From the NCBI GenBank assembly GCA_026018925.1, contig JAKSZU010000008.1, positions 4,082,915 to 4,146,914 of the forward strand: 64,000 bases of DNA, given 5' to 3'. Position numbers and translations under genes: made by a program. Positions 1-11,743 of this stretch are shown piece after piece; the stretch's first letter is position 1; each line of letters opens with the position of its first letter. The notes under the pieces are model-generated. The model made no database searches. It saw nothing but the letters and a program-made list of their open reading frames with translations, and was not told the origin of the DNA. The stretch is from Tupaia tana (Eukaryota > Chordata > Mammalia > Scandentia > Tupaiidae).

Positions 1-186
1 CCGAGAGGAGAATGGAGGAGAAGGGATTGTGGTGTGGCCATCCTCCCTTGGCGGGGGGTGGGGGGTGATTTCTCACTTTCTGTCTCTTTGTCTCTCTCTG
101 TCTTTCTGGCAAGAGTACATGACCTATAGCCAAAACCTTTCCAAAATTAAAAAAAATAAATAAATTAAATTAAATTAAAAAAAAAT
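1..186 (+). mobile_element. tRNA-derived SINE, 3' part, cut by window edge
   Basis: Begins inside the SINE body (ccgagaggagaatgg), passes the G-rich core and the tctgtctctct pyrimidine tract, reaches the cctatagc motif, and ends in an A-rich tail with AAATT units. The tRNA-like head lies outside the window. Confidence 0.85.
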
Positions 187-2905
187 AGAAGGTGTAGAAA
201 GAGAACCACAGCATGCTGCTCTTGTCAATCCTGCACGCTGGCCCTGTGGAGAAAGGCTCAGGAAGCACACTGTGCCCCACTGACTGCTCCTCTGGGCATC
301 GCTGTGGTCAACCAATTGCTGAAGTGTGGCCTCCCCTTGCCTGAATCCCTGAGAAGTCTGATTAGCTAAAACACCCAAAAAAATCCCCCAATTTAAATTC
401 CATAAAATTGGTACTTTATTGCCATCAAAAATTAGCCCTCAGAAACTCCACTGGAAACTCCTCAGTGGAAAAGAATTCAGATTTGTTCTAATTTATTTCA
501 GAATAAGTACTAATTTGGGCTATTGGTTGCTTTGACCTTTGATAAAGGGAGTATTCCAGAAGTTTCAGGGAAAGATATTAGAAAGGAAGCCAGGCCAGTA
601 TCAGGATTCGAAGCAGCAGGGAGGCAGGACAGGACAAGCGAGTTTCCCACAGGTCCGTTATAGGTCTTCAGGGCCAGAGCAGAAAGGCCACACTAAGGGC
701 CGCTTCATCCGCTGGCCAGAGACCTGCATCGCGCCCTGGAGAGACCCACAGGGGAGTCTGCTCTTACCTAGGCACGGCCCCTCCATTGCACTCTGTAAGC
801 GTTCCTCCCCGCGTGTGCTGGAAGGGACTCCACCCAAGCCTACAGCGGCATCCCGTGAGCAGTTGCTGGGACTCACACGGACAACTCCCAGTCTTGACCG
901 AGTGTTGCACCCATATCTAGTCCAGATATCATCCGCAAAGTTTTTCTCTGCCTATTAGTGATTACATTATTGATTGGAAACATCGGAGAATTATTCTAGA
1001 GAGTACAGGAAAACAATAAGCAGTGGTGTTTAAAAAATCAAGGTTAACTCTCCGTTCCTTCGTTAGGGCTCCCCACGGCTCCCCTTGCTGGGAACACAGA
1101 GGCACTGGTGCCAATGAAATGGCTTCTGACTTCTTCTGGGGACTCGCTCACAGACCCAGCAGTTACTCCCAGATCCTCCGAGAGCGTATGTTTTTCTCAA
1201 GTCATCCACAGATACTGTCCCGTGACTTTCCCTTTGTGAAACAGGAAGGGTTATCACAGCGGGAAATAGAAACAAGATGACAAGATCAGGTTTGAAGGCC
1301 GAGAAGTCGTGATTCATGATCTTAGGAAAAGCTGTCTCGGTTACGATGGCACCTGCTTATGGAGAGTAATTTCCCTAGTTGGCTTTACCTTAATGTGTCC
1401 AACGAGTGTGCGGTTCCAGGAGTCCCAAGGGCTTTCTAGGTTGTGAGGTGTGAAACCACATTATGAGGCGTTAAAGTTCGCTGCAGTGTGGGCATAGGAG
1501 TTAGTAGGATCCTTTCCAATGAGGTTCAAGGAAATTCTTCCTCTTAGACTATTTCCAGAAGACTTGGTCTCCAAATTCTAGAGAGGAGAAGGTTTGATTA
1601 TTCTCAGGTGATGGATCACACAAGGGTTCTTTTACCTGATGGAAATTTACTCTGTCGTAATGCATCAAAGTCTTATACTTTCCAAGTAAAATAGTTTCCA
1701 TCATCTTGAAATTTCTCAAGGATATCCCTTAAAAGAAAATATGCTTTCCTAATTTCCCAGCTATTCTAACAACATCAACTTTCCAACATAAGAAAGTTTC
1801 CACCCAACTGGCAACACAAAATCTATTATGATTGCATATTGCTTCAGACCCACGTGTGGCAGCTGAATGAATTTCTCTTATTTTTTCAAGATTATGAGTT
1901 TGGCTACCCAAACTTTGGTTATAAGCCATTGTAGCAATTTTAGTTTAGTTGCTCTACCAGTTTTTCATAATCTGTATAGTCTTGTCTGTTCTGTGATGAG
2001 CTATGAAAAGTAAGGCTTTTAACAATGGAGTGTCAAAGATTCACAGAGGGCCAGGCACCGCCCAGGCTCTCCATAAGTCTGTGCGTACGTTTCTCTGATA
2101 CTCAATTAACTCTTGTTCTTGATGTCGGGTTAGCAGTTTTATAGAACCAATCAATTTCTTCACTAGTGTTCTGGGAATTCTTACCTAGTCCAAAGGCAGG
2201 ATCAGATTTCTAGGAATTTCACGAATCCTCAGAATGCATATTAAAAAACACATCCATACACATGTAACTCACAGAAGGTTCACAACCACTGTCCCCTTAC
2301 AGTGCTCCTGTTACAATTCCACACGCCAATAATCCCGGTTAGTTCAACACATCTCCTTCTACATCGAGAAACACTCCTCTGTATGTCCCAAAGGTCATCT
2401 GGAAAATCCCAAGGTGACTTTGAGGTCAAGGGTATGCTTAATTTAGGATTTGATTTTGTGATGTTGCCAAAAATATTCAGAGGCTTAAGTCACTTAAATC
2501 AATTACTATTAAACAAACAGAATTCATTCAAAAAAAAGTAAGGTAAATAAAAAAAGTTCCAGAATTTTAGGAAAACTCTGGTTTTCCTAAAGTTTGGTTT
2601 CCTTAAGAAAGAGTAAGGACTCCATGAAGACAACATGAGGCACAATAAATCATTCTGATAAAACACAGAATTATTTTGCTGAAACATACAAGTTTTGTTC
2701 ACTAGGCCCATTACCTGAAGGGTACAGAAAATCCTGTCATGATTTTCTACCAAGAGAAGAAAAATATTCCAAGAAAAAATTATATTATTACAAAAAAGGA
2801 CACAATTCTAATTTTGCATAAAGTATACATTTGTTATTGATCAATTTCCCAGAAAAAACTTATAATTCTTAGGTAGTTTCATTAAACATAAAATTTCTTT
2901 CACCA
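187..2905. other. no recognised feature
   Basis: I see no gene, RNA or repeat family that I can name here. Open frames reach 139 codons (539-958, plus) but resemble no family and have no coding context. An old retroelement at 1380-2250 is possible, but I could not align it to anything. Confidence 0.4.
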
Positions 2906-3193
2906 GATTCTTCTTTTTTTTTTGGTTTTATTTTGGTTTTTTTTTTGGAAAGGTTTTTGCTATGGGTGCATGTGCTTTCCAGAACGATAGAGAAAGACAG
3001 AAAGCCAGAAAGCGAGAAATCACCCCAGGGGGGATGGCCACGCCGCCATCCCTTCTCCTCCATTCTCCTCTCGGGATCCTGGGCACGCACGCAAATGCAC
3101 CTGGCGTGAGTTTAAGCCACCGGGTCCGGGACTCTTACCTCAGTCGACTATATGGGAGTCCAGCAACATAGCCCTTTTGCCAACTGCCGGTCC
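2906..3193 (-). mobile_element. tRNA-derived SINE, full length
   Basis: T-rich tail at the left, then ggttttttgctatgggtgc, the antisense CT tract, the C/G core and the inverted tRNA-like head ending ctgccggtcc. Moderately diverged. Confidence 0.88.
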
Positions 3194-3474
3194 TTCACGA
3201 GATTCATCTTCTATAAACCTCCTACAACTTTCTCAAATTTTCTACAACTTTCTTTTCCATTCTATTTTTGAACTATACTTTTCCTCTGCACAATATGGAA
3301 CAATCCAGTCATTCTATTTTAAGAAAAAAATTACAGTCCTGTTTCCTTTTTCATTTTGACTGCACAAGATTATTTCTCATACAAAAATAATAATTTCCTT
3401 TTTCTTTTCAACTTTCTATACTGAAAAATATATCCTCATACTTATAATTTTCTTTTTAAGAGGTTTTTAAATTT

Positions 3475-3727
3475 GGGACCAGCAGGTGACATGGTGATTA
3501 AAGTGCTAGAATCCCACATGACGTACCATGGTTTCAGTCCCAAATCTGGTGGCTTGAAAATCATGCCAGGTGTGTATGCGTGTGTGGCCCAAATCCTGAG
3601 ACAAGAGTGGGAGAGAAGGGATTGCAGCCTGGCCATTCCTCCTGGAATGATTTCTCGTTTTCCCTCTCTCTTCTCTGTCTCCTGTGAGCGCATATGCCCT
3701 ATGGCAAAAACAAAGTTTTAAAAAGAG
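3475..3727 (+). mobile_element. tRNA-derived SINE, full length, older
   Basis: Starts gggaccagcaggtgacatgg and ends ccctatggcaaaaac. The head is of the older ggtg..gtggttaa type, and the core G run is mutated. Confidence 0.85.
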
Positions 3728-3744
3728 GCTTTTACATTTTTTCC

Positions 3745-3990
3745 TCAAGTTTACTTATTTATTTTTACACGGGAAAGAGAGACAAAGGAACCCACGTCAG
3801 GGTCGTGATCTGCAGTCCTTCCCAGACCGTGAGCTCAGCCATGCCTGGCACCCTCAGAGGGACCCCAGGAACCGGGCCAGGGAGCTTTCCCTGTGGGCCC
3901 AGCTCATTACCTCTGCCCCACCGCCAGATGCACTCCTCACAGCTCTTCACTGCTCCCCTATGTGCTGGCACCTCCCTGCTTTGTCTTTAG
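3745..3990 (-). mobile_element. possible very degraded SINE
   Basis: A T-rich start followed by gggaaagagagacaaagg resembles the antisense tail and CT tract of the local SINE. The remainder (scrambled CCAGG-rich sequence) aligns poorly, so this could be another old repeat. Confidence 0.3.
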
Positions 3991-5699
3991 TTCCTTCCTA
4001 AATTCAAATATTGAGCCAGCCTTCAAATGACCTCCAAATTAGACAAAATTACTTTAAGCATTATATCATCATTTTTGAAACCTTTTTCTCATCAAAAATA
4101 CATGTAGCTTTTCTCACATACTTGAATATGGAGTTTTTTTCTTGTGATGGCTAATACTTTTAGTCACACATATTAATGAGAGGCGTTCACCTGTAGTGAC
4201 CTTAATTTCCAGTGAACGGTAGGAAGCCCACCGTTGTGCTCTGTCACACCAGCAGTCTGCAGACTGGCAGATCTGTACGTGATAATTTCTAGAAGCACGT
4301 GTTTCCTCCTAGCACTCTTCATCAATCAGCGCGCTTATTAACAAGCCCACATATCCCTAGTCTCCTTGTAATACGAAACTGTGGAGGATGCAAAATTTTA
4401 TCTCCGTCTTCACAGCTCTTTCCTACCTAGGTCTGAGGATTAAATGGTTCAGACTTATTTTCCCTTCATCCCCAACTAGTTACCCTTGGTAATAAAAATG
4501 TTAAAATATTTTGGTATAGAAAGACATCTCTTACATTGGCTCTTTCTCTTACTTACATCATTAACTATCTTGTTCTAAGTAATTGTGCTTAGATTATTCT
4601 TAAGGATGGGATATTACATAGCTAGTCATCACCCCAGCTATTTGTTCCATTAAAACCTTCTGAAAAATAGAAGTAATGCAAATTTATTTTCACACACCTG
4701 TTACTATAATGCTGAAAACTGAACACAGGCCTCTCCTAATCAAGCCAACAGTATTCTTATTTACTAAAGATTAGACAAGTCCCGAGACATTTAAATCATA
4801 TTAATTTTTAACCATACTTTACTTATGTAAGCCAATAAAATGTAACTCCTTTCCTTTGACAATATTATTCAGACAAAGAAACAAAATCTCCACGTAAATA
4901 TCATACATCCACACAGACATACACAGGCACAACAGATCTTCAGCAAGACGGTGTGTGCATTACCGACGCGGGCGGGTTACCGTCCACATTTCTCCTGGAC
5001 TCTATTCAGGGCCCTCGTTCTTTGTTCCATTTTCATCCTCTCGCCTTTTTTGGTTTTCATTGTATATTTCCATTTTTCTTCATTCACAGCATATCAGTTA
5101 CTTCTTTTTTGACTAGTTCTCTGCTCTAAGCTCACGTGGGGTATGTCGATTTCTCTTCATACATAGTGCATATCCCACAGAAGGACAAGGCTTTCCTAGG
5201 CGTCCCTCTCATCCCTCAGCCTTTGTCATCATTCATGTCACCTGCACATCATCTGTAATCATCAGAGACACTATTATCATTTAAACAGTTACCTGTTGCA
5301 TTAACTAGGAATGAACACGCTGTGTTTTACTTTACTCATTTCTTCTCTAATGCTTTTTCCTTTTTGTATGTAGATTTGAGTCTCTGGACTGTATTTTTTT
5401 CATTTACTTTTAAGATGTTTTTAGAACATTTGTTATAAAATAGGCTACTGGCAACACATTTTCTCAATTTTTGAAGAAAGTCTTTTTAAAAATTTATTTA
5501 ATTTTCTTTTATACATTCAATCATATTATTTAGCTTACAAAGTGAATATTTCAACATGTGAACGTTTCTCCCTAGTCCAGTTGATAAAACTATAAAATTA
5601 TCAACAGATAAGACCATATTTCTTTGTCTCGTTAATGCTTTGCTTCTCTATTTTTCTTCTAAATGTCCTTCCTCAGATTCTACTTTTTCACACACACCG
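3991..5699. other. no recognised feature, AT-rich
   Basis: AT-rich sequence with no coding signal. The right-hand part may be diverged L1 continuous with the antisense L1 that follows, but I could not align it securely. Confidence 0.4.
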
Positions 5700-6059
5700 T
5701 ATCTGGTATTCACAACCATTTACTGTGTTTCTATATCCTTTAGTCACTCAGTTTCAGTCATAGAGTGCGGACACTTGGTATATATTAAGTGGGGACATAT
5801 CTTTCACTTTTGAAGGGTAATTTTGCAAGAAACAGAATTCTAGGTTCTTGGTTCTTTTGATCACTTTCACACATTTCAGTTTATTCTTCTTGCTTGTGTA
5901 GCTTCGTGGAGAATTTAGATGTAATTTTTATCTTTATTTCTCTATAAGTGTTTTACTGCTGAGTGACTGACATACTAGGGTTTACTAACCTACATCCTGC
6001 CTATTTGATAAGTATGATATGCTTTGACAACTACCCTGTTTGTTTTAAAACAGTATTTT
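5700..6059 (-). mobile_element. L1M-type LINE fragment, antisense (region just 3' of ORF1)
   Basis: Antisense of the familiar old-L1 stretch around cctagaattctg..ttgcaaaattacccttcaaaagtg (near 5800-5850). It is diverged with many indels and sits beside the antisense ORF1 relic at 6500-6870. Confidence 0.6.
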
Positions 6060-6365
6060 TAAGCTTATTTTTTTCTTTCATGGTTGAGAGAAACAGAGAT
6101 TGAGAGAAATGGAAACAGAGAGACAGCACCCAGTAGGGTCCTGGCACTGCGATCTATCACAGGCCGCCATAGACTATGGGGACACACGTGCAGAGCATGC
6201 CTGGGGGCACCTGGAGGTACACCGGAAACCTCGTTACACCAGGAGCCTTGTTATACCGGGAACCTTCTTACACCAGGAACCTCCTCCAGTGGTCAGCCTA
6301 GCAGCTCTGCCTGTTTCCACTGCACCCCCACCTGGCCCCTCGCCTGGGTGATTCATTCTGGGCTT
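6060..6365 (-). mobile_element. old degraded SINE-like insertion
   Basis: A T-rich left end and a purine run (gagagaaacagagattgag) match the antisense tail of the local SINE group. The body is rearranged and holds a 17-bp tandem repeat. It interrupts the antisense L1. Confidence 0.4.
6227..6289. repeat. 17-bp minisatellite, about 3.5 copies
   Basis: Units aacctcgttacaccagg (6227-6243), agccttgttataccggg (6244-6260) and aaccttcttacaccagg (6261-6277), then a partial fourth copy. A half unit also seems to precede the array. Confidence 0.8.
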
Positions 6366-6499
6366 CCTGGATCAGCACTGGTGCCAGACACCACTTGGGG
6401 AAATTTCTTGGTCATTAATGTTTCACATGTTTCTTCTGATCCTCTTTCCTTTTTCTTCTGGAATTGTCATTACTTGTATGGCATACCTTCTGGGTAGTC

Positions 6500-6870
6500 C
6501 ACAGTTAATGTGTATTCTGTTGCATTTTTTCAGTATTTTGTCTTTTTAAAGTTGGCTGTTTCTTTTGACATATCTTCAAGCTCAGCTTTTCATTCCTCAG
6601 CTGCATCTAGTCTGCTAATGAGCTCATCAAAGTCTTCATTTCTGTCACAGGGTTTTCCTCTCTAGCACTTCTTTTTTATTCTTAGGATTTCCCTGTCTTT
6701 GCTTTCATTGAGCATACATTCTTGCATGGTGTTTACGTTTTCCATTAATGCTCTTAGCATATTAATCATAGTTACTTTAAATTACTGATATAAATTCTTA
6801 TATTCCTGAGACATCTGACTCTGGTTCAGAGGCTTGCTCTCTTTAAATGATATTTTTGCTTTATAAAATA
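6500..6870 (-). mobile_element. L1M ORF1 relic, antisense
   Basis: The minus strand reads an old-L1 ORF1 coiled-coil segment (..aactatgattaatatgcta.., ..gaaatgaagactttgatgag..) with frameshifts and stops. It is non-functional. No intact frame of useful length survives. Confidence 0.7.
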
Positions 6871-7165
6871 TTTAGAACTTTTTTTCTTTTTTGAGAGCTA
6901 GACCTGATGTACTAGGAGAGAAACTGCAGTAAATAAGCTCATAATGAGGTGGCAGCTAGGATGGGGGAAGCAAGCATCCCGAATCCCTGACCAGATCTCA
7001 GTCACTCAGTGAGCTGTGTGCCTGCTCTGTGACCCCCACCAGCCCTTCTAGGGCTTTTCCACCCTTAGGTGGGACAGGGCGGCTACACGGCACTGAGACG
7101 GGGCAGGTTCTCTCGCCTCGGCCAGTTGAGCTCTGAAAGACTTCTCATAGGATCTGGCAAAATAG

Positions 7166-7436
7166 GGAACCAGCGGTTAGGAGAATGGCTATGTCGCTGG
7201 ATTCCCACGTAGTCGAACGCGGTTTGCGTCCCGGAACCGGTGGCTTGGAACTCACGCTGGGCACGCGTGCGTGCATGCCCAAGATCCTGAGAGAAGAATG
7301 GAGGAGAAGGGATTGCGGTGTGGCCATCCCCCCGGGGGGGTGATTTCTCGCTTTCTGTCTCTCTGTCTCTCTCTGTCTGTCTGGCGAATGCACATGCCCT
7401 ATAGCAAAAACCTCTCCAAAAAAAACAAAAAAAAAA
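7166..7436 (+). mobile_element. young tRNA-derived SINE with 17-bp TSD
   Basis: Full-length copy with head ggaaccagcggttag and tail ccaaaaaaaacaaaaa. It is flanked by perfect 17-bp direct repeats aggatctggcaaaatag at 7149-7165 and 7437-7453, as expected for L1-driven target-primed insertion. Confidence 0.95.
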
Positions 7437-7639
7437 AGGATCTGGCAAAATAGCTTCTCCTGAGGGTCAGCCTTGTTTGCTAAGAAAAACAGAAAACTCT
7501 GATGTGTTTCAAGAAGGCTACTTTCCTCTCCCTTCTGCCAGAAACATGAGTGAATTTCTCTCCAATTTTCACCATGAGAACCTGCTGGAGATCTTGAAGG
7601 TAAAGCTCACAGAAGTGTGATGACTTTTCTGTAACCGGT

Positions 7640-8465
7640 ACCAAGCGGTGTTTTTAGTTCCCAGACTTGTCTACTTTGACCCTCCAGAACTTAATTGATT
7701 TAAGGTCAGGATTTCAACCCGTGGAATTGTCAGTTGCTGGGTAAGTTGTTTCGGCCGTGAGATGGGATTCTTTGTATGCTCTTCTCTGTCTTTCATGCTG
7801 GGGCAGCAACTTGACACAATTTTGTAAACAATCTCAGAACAGTTGCTGATTTTCAGTTTGTTCAGCTTTTTATTCAGAATAGACTGATAACTTCTAAGTA
7901 TCTTACATTTTAGACCAGAAACTGGAGGTCAGCCAATTTCTTTTGTTGTGTTAGTATGATATATCTTTGTCCACCTTTTTAATTTAAATCTTTCCATGTC
8001 TTCCTTTTTACATTTAGTTGCTTATAGAAAGCATATAATTAGGTCTTATAATTTCTTCTTTTTTTTTTTCCCAAAGCCAGTTTCTTCATGCCACAATCTT
8101 TTACCTCAACTTCCCAGCTGAGACTACAGCAGGTGCACACCACCACACCGGGTTCTTTTTTGTTTATTTTCACACAGTTTCTTTAGGTTTCATTATGTTA
8201 CCAGACTAGCCTTGGGCTCACAGTTTTTCTCCCTCAGCCCCCCTGGGTAGCTGTAATTATAGACATGGACACCACGCTCAGGCCTTAGGCTGAACCAAGA
8301 ATCAAACGTGGCCCTCTCATGCGATCCCAGCCTGCAGAACAAAACCTCTTAGCAATGTGCACCACTATCTAAGCCAACGTCTTGTACACATTTTTTACCC
8401 ACTCCGTTAGGTTTGTCTTTTAATTGGCACATTCAGACCATTCATATTTAAAGTGTGAATTTATA
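7640..8465 (-). mobile_element. L1 ORF2 5' region relic, antisense, split by 7SL SINE
   Basis: The minus strand resembles the start of L1 ORF2: aatggtctgaatgtgccaat near 8440 and the following old-L1 stretch at 7650-8050. The 7SL-derived SINE (8057-8375) sits inside it. The order relative to the ORF1 relic at 6500 shows these are separate elements or a rearranged one. Confidence 0.6.
8057..8375 (-). mobile_element. 7SL-RNA-derived (Alu-like) dimeric SINE with tRNA-like head
   Basis: On the minus strand a tRNA-like segment (near 8290-8375) is followed by two 7SL-type monomers. The first reads gcctgagcgtggtg, tataattacagctaccc, gctgaggg, gtctggtaacataatg. The second reads cccggtgtggtggtg, gtagtctcagctgggaag. 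Both match the Alu left-arm pattern (cctgtaatcccagctactc..gaggctgag). An A tail lies at 8059-8069. The copy is strongly diverged and is the only 7SL SINE seen. Such SINEs are restricted to Euarchontoglires. Confidence 0.8.
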
Positions 8466-8700
8466 TAGCTGGAATAATACCTGCCATATGTGAAACTGTT
8501 TTTGATCCATTGCTCTTTTTTTCCTGAGAAAATGTTTCAGAGTTATCAGGAATTCCCCAAACCAAAGGATTAGCATGGATTTTGATTCATGGGTACTCAC
8601 AGGGTTGAGCAAACCCAGGTGGGTGTGCAGAATCCTCTTTAATTTTAGCACTGAAGAATTATGCAGTAGTGCAAAAAGCTAGCATATAGAAAGGTATTTA

Positions 8701-8726
8701 AATACATATACATATATATATATATG
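8701..8726. repeat. short TA/CATA microsatellite
   Basis: Run of catata and tatata units, 26 bp. Confidence 0.8.
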
Positions 8727-9124
8727 TTTCTACACAGAAAGCCATCTGAAATAGCTCAGATCCCTTCATTTAGTATGTTCCTGTTTTGTCTATAAAAAGA
8801 ATAATTTATGCAGATATTTTAAACACTACATTATATGTTGTGCAACACAATTAAATTCAACATTTCTTGCATCATTTTTATAAAAGCATTGTTAAAATAT
8901 ATATGTATTTATATATAGTTAATTAGGAATTGCTCTCAGGGCCTGCTTCATCATGTAGAATGATGACCATCACTATTGTTTTCAGAATAATTTTCAGTGT
9001 AGTCTGGTCAATTTCTTAGGTCTCTTTACCATAAATGTTTATAAATTTGTTTTCTTTTTTGAGCAATTTTCTTATATGATGTTAACAATATACACTCCTG
9101 TGAAGTAAGCTCATTATAATTATT

Positions 9125-9389
9125 ATTTTTTTTTTCTTTTTTTGGAGAGGTTTTTGCTATAGGGCGTGTGCGCTCGCCAGACAGAGAGAGACAGAGAGAT
9201 AGAAAGCAGGAAATCACCCCCCAGGGGGGATGGCCACGCCGCAATCCCTTCTCCTCCATTCTCCTCTCGGGATCTTGGGCACGCACGCACACGCGCCCGG
9301 CGTGAGTTTAAGCCGCCGGGTCCGGGACTCGAACCGCGGTCGACTACGTGGGAGTCCAGCGACATAGCCATTACGCTAACTGCTGGTCC
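9125..9389 (-). mobile_element. young tRNA-derived SINE with 13-bp TSD
   Basis: Close to the family consensus and CpG-rich. Direct repeats cattataattatt lie at 9112-9124 and 9390-9402. The head reads gctaactgctggtcc in antisense. Confidence 0.95.
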
Positions 9390-9715
9390 CATTATAATTA
9401 TTTTTTACAATGTCTTCTGTGATTTCCCTGTGTTGATCAAATCTATTTGAATCATTTCAGCCAATATACAGCTATAAGAGTACACAGGTATGATAACATT
9501 TCTTCACATGTTGTATGTTAGATGGAGATTTATATAATTTATGTGCCCTACATATACATACTTATATGTGTACCTTGACACATATGTGAGATTTTCAGTG
9601 TCATATACTATAATAAACTGGCATATGCCATAGGATTTTATGCTGAATTACAGAATACTTAAGAATGGTTTATAAAGTGATTATGGCAATGTTCAGTGTT
9701 GAAAGTACTATATTA

Positions 9716-9895
9716 GGGGGCTAGCAGGTAGCATACTGGTTAAGGGGCCAGACTCCCATGTAGTCGACCACAGTTCAGGTCCCATCCCAGTAACTTGAAA
9801 CTCATGCCAGGAGCATGTGCGTGTGTGCCCAAAACTTCCAAGAGAATGGAGAAGAAGGCATTGCAATATGGCCATCCTGCCTGGGAGATGATTCC
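9716..9895 (+). mobile_element. tRNA-derived SINE, 3'-truncated
   Basis: Head gggggctagcaggtagcatac, body to cctgggagatgattcc. The CT tract and A tail are missing, so later deletion or rearrangement is likely. Confidence 0.8.
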
Positions 9896-10467
9896 ATCTA
9901 TTATAATTCCTTTCAAATAACCTAAGAGGAGAGACCTTAAATATAAAGGAGGAACATACATACATGTGTCTGTACGTACGTATGGTAGGTAACATACAGG
10001 GAAACCACTGGCAGGCATACACACACACAGACAGGGACATACGGGGCACTTCTTTCATTTCGGACAATTCAACATAGCTAACTTTGCAGTAAAGTTGGGA
10101 AAGGAATCTCCATAAGCAAACATTGTTAAGAAAACTCATTCTGAGTTTTAAGACATCCTCATTAACTTTTCTTCATATGGATTGCTCTTTATTTACTTAT
10201 TTATTTTTACATATCTCTGATTAAGTTTCCTGACATTGTTAATGCTGTGGGCGTGAGTCATTCTTATTCCTAGTCCTTGATATCCATTCTGCCAACATCT
10301 GTGCCACGGCTTTCATTTATTTTATGACTCCCAGAGAGACAGTCGTGCATCTCAATTCATTCCTGAAAGTCTCTCTTTCTGTATTTTGTTATGGATATTA
10401 TTGTGTAGTATTCATTGTATTTTGTAGTTTCTACTTTAAATTTTTATTTTAAAAAGTTGTATATATT

Positions 10468-10717
10468 GGGACCAACAGTTGGCGTAATGACTATATTGCT
10501 GGACTCTCATGTAGTTGACCGTGGTTCGAGTCCCGGACCCAGTAGCTTAAACTCACGCCAGGCGCGTGTACGTGCGTGCCCAAGATCCCGAGAGGAGAAT
10601 GGAGGAGCAGGGATTGCGGCATGGCCATCCTCCCTGGGGGACGATTTCTTGCTTTCTGTCTCTCTGTCTTTCTGGTGAGCACATGAGCCCTATAGTCAAA
10701 ACCTCTCCAAGAAAAAA
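10468..10717 (+). mobile_element. tRNA-derived SINE with about 14-bp TSD
   Basis: Head gggaccaacagttggcgtaatg, B-box-like gtggttcgagtcccgg. Flanks share aaaaagttgtatat at 10451-10464 and after the A tail (about 10718-10731). Confidence 0.93.
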
Positions 10718-11094
10718 AAAAAGTTGTATATTCTATGTAAAAATGTAGTCAGAAAGATAGAATACTTAGTTGAGTTATACCCATTGTTAGAAACAGTTGT
10801 TTCTATTGCTCACAAATAGCTACTATCATTAAGTGACCCACTACTATTCATGTAAATTATAACAATCTCATTTGATTACTGAGAACTCACTACAATATGA
10901 CTCAAAATATATATAATAAACTTACACTCTCTTAACATGAGAATATTTAGAAGAATGAATGTAATATAGTTAAAACACATGTAAAAAAGAAAGAAAAGTC
11001 TGAAATATTTTATATCACCTAATATGGCATAAAAATTCTTCAATGAAAAGCTTGGTGTGTACATGTATTTAATTTTTCATTTGCTTATTTATTC

Positions 11095-11360
11095 ATTTTT
11101 TCAGAGGACATGTGCACTCTCCAGAGACAAAGAGTGGTGCGGGGAGGAGGAGGAGAGCAAGGAGAGAGGGAGAAGGCAGCCCTCCCACAGGGCCTGGGCA
11201 CGCTGCAGCCTTCCCTCCACTTCCCCTCGCTGTCAGGGTCTAGGCGTGTACGCACTCATACCGCAAAGGCAGCCCTCCCACAGGGCCTGGGCACGCTGCA
11301 GCCCTCCCTCCACTTCCCCACGCTGTCAGGGTCTAGGCGTGTACACACTCACACCCACTG
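11095..11360 (-). mobile_element. old SINE with internal 93-bp duplication
   Basis: Antisense SINE pattern (tttttcagaggacatgtgcactctccagag, then GA-rich) of the older subfamily. Its body was lengthened by a tandem duplication at 11173-11358. Confidence 0.6.
11173..11358. repeat. 93-bp tandem duplication, 2 copies
   Basis: The second copy starts at 11266 with aaggcagccctcccacaggg, as the first does at 11173. The copies differ by a few substitutions. Confidence 0.9.
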
Positions 11361-11488
11361 TGTTTATTCCAAGCTGCTTCAGTGGAGATTCCATCTGTGG
11401 GATCGGCCACGTATAATACTATCTGGGTCCTCTAGCCACTAGGCACAGACCTGGACCTAGTGTAGCTGTTTATATGAAATCAAATTTA

Positions 11489-11743
11489 GGGACCAGCAGT
11501 TGGCGTAACGGCTATTTCACTGGACTCCCATGTAGTCAACAACAGTTCAAGTCCCAGACCCAGTGGCTTAAACTCACTCCAGGTGCGTGTGCATGTGTGC
11601 CCAAGATCCCAAGAGGAGAATGGAAGAGAAAGGACTGTGGCATGGCCACCCCCCCGGGGGGGGGGGGTGATTTCTCACTTTCTGTTTCTCTGTCTCTTTC
11701 TGGCGAGCGCACATGCCCTATAGCAAAAACCTCTCAAAAAAAA
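11489..11743 (+). mobile_element. tRNA-derived SINE with 12-bp TSD and expanded core G run
   Basis: Direct repeats aaatcaaattta at 11477-11488 and 11744-11755. The core poly-C/poly-G hairpin has grown to a G run of about 13. Confidence 0.93.

Noticed and set aside
539..958. 139-codon plus-strand frame
   Set aside because: No family resemblance, no splice or promoter context. Length is within chance for a locally GC-rich stretch.
7083..7448. Recurring frames of 60-120 codons with PPGGMATPQSLLLHSPLGIL-type sequence across the window
   Set aside because: They are antisense translations of the SINE body and recur with each copy. No selection or start context supports a protein.
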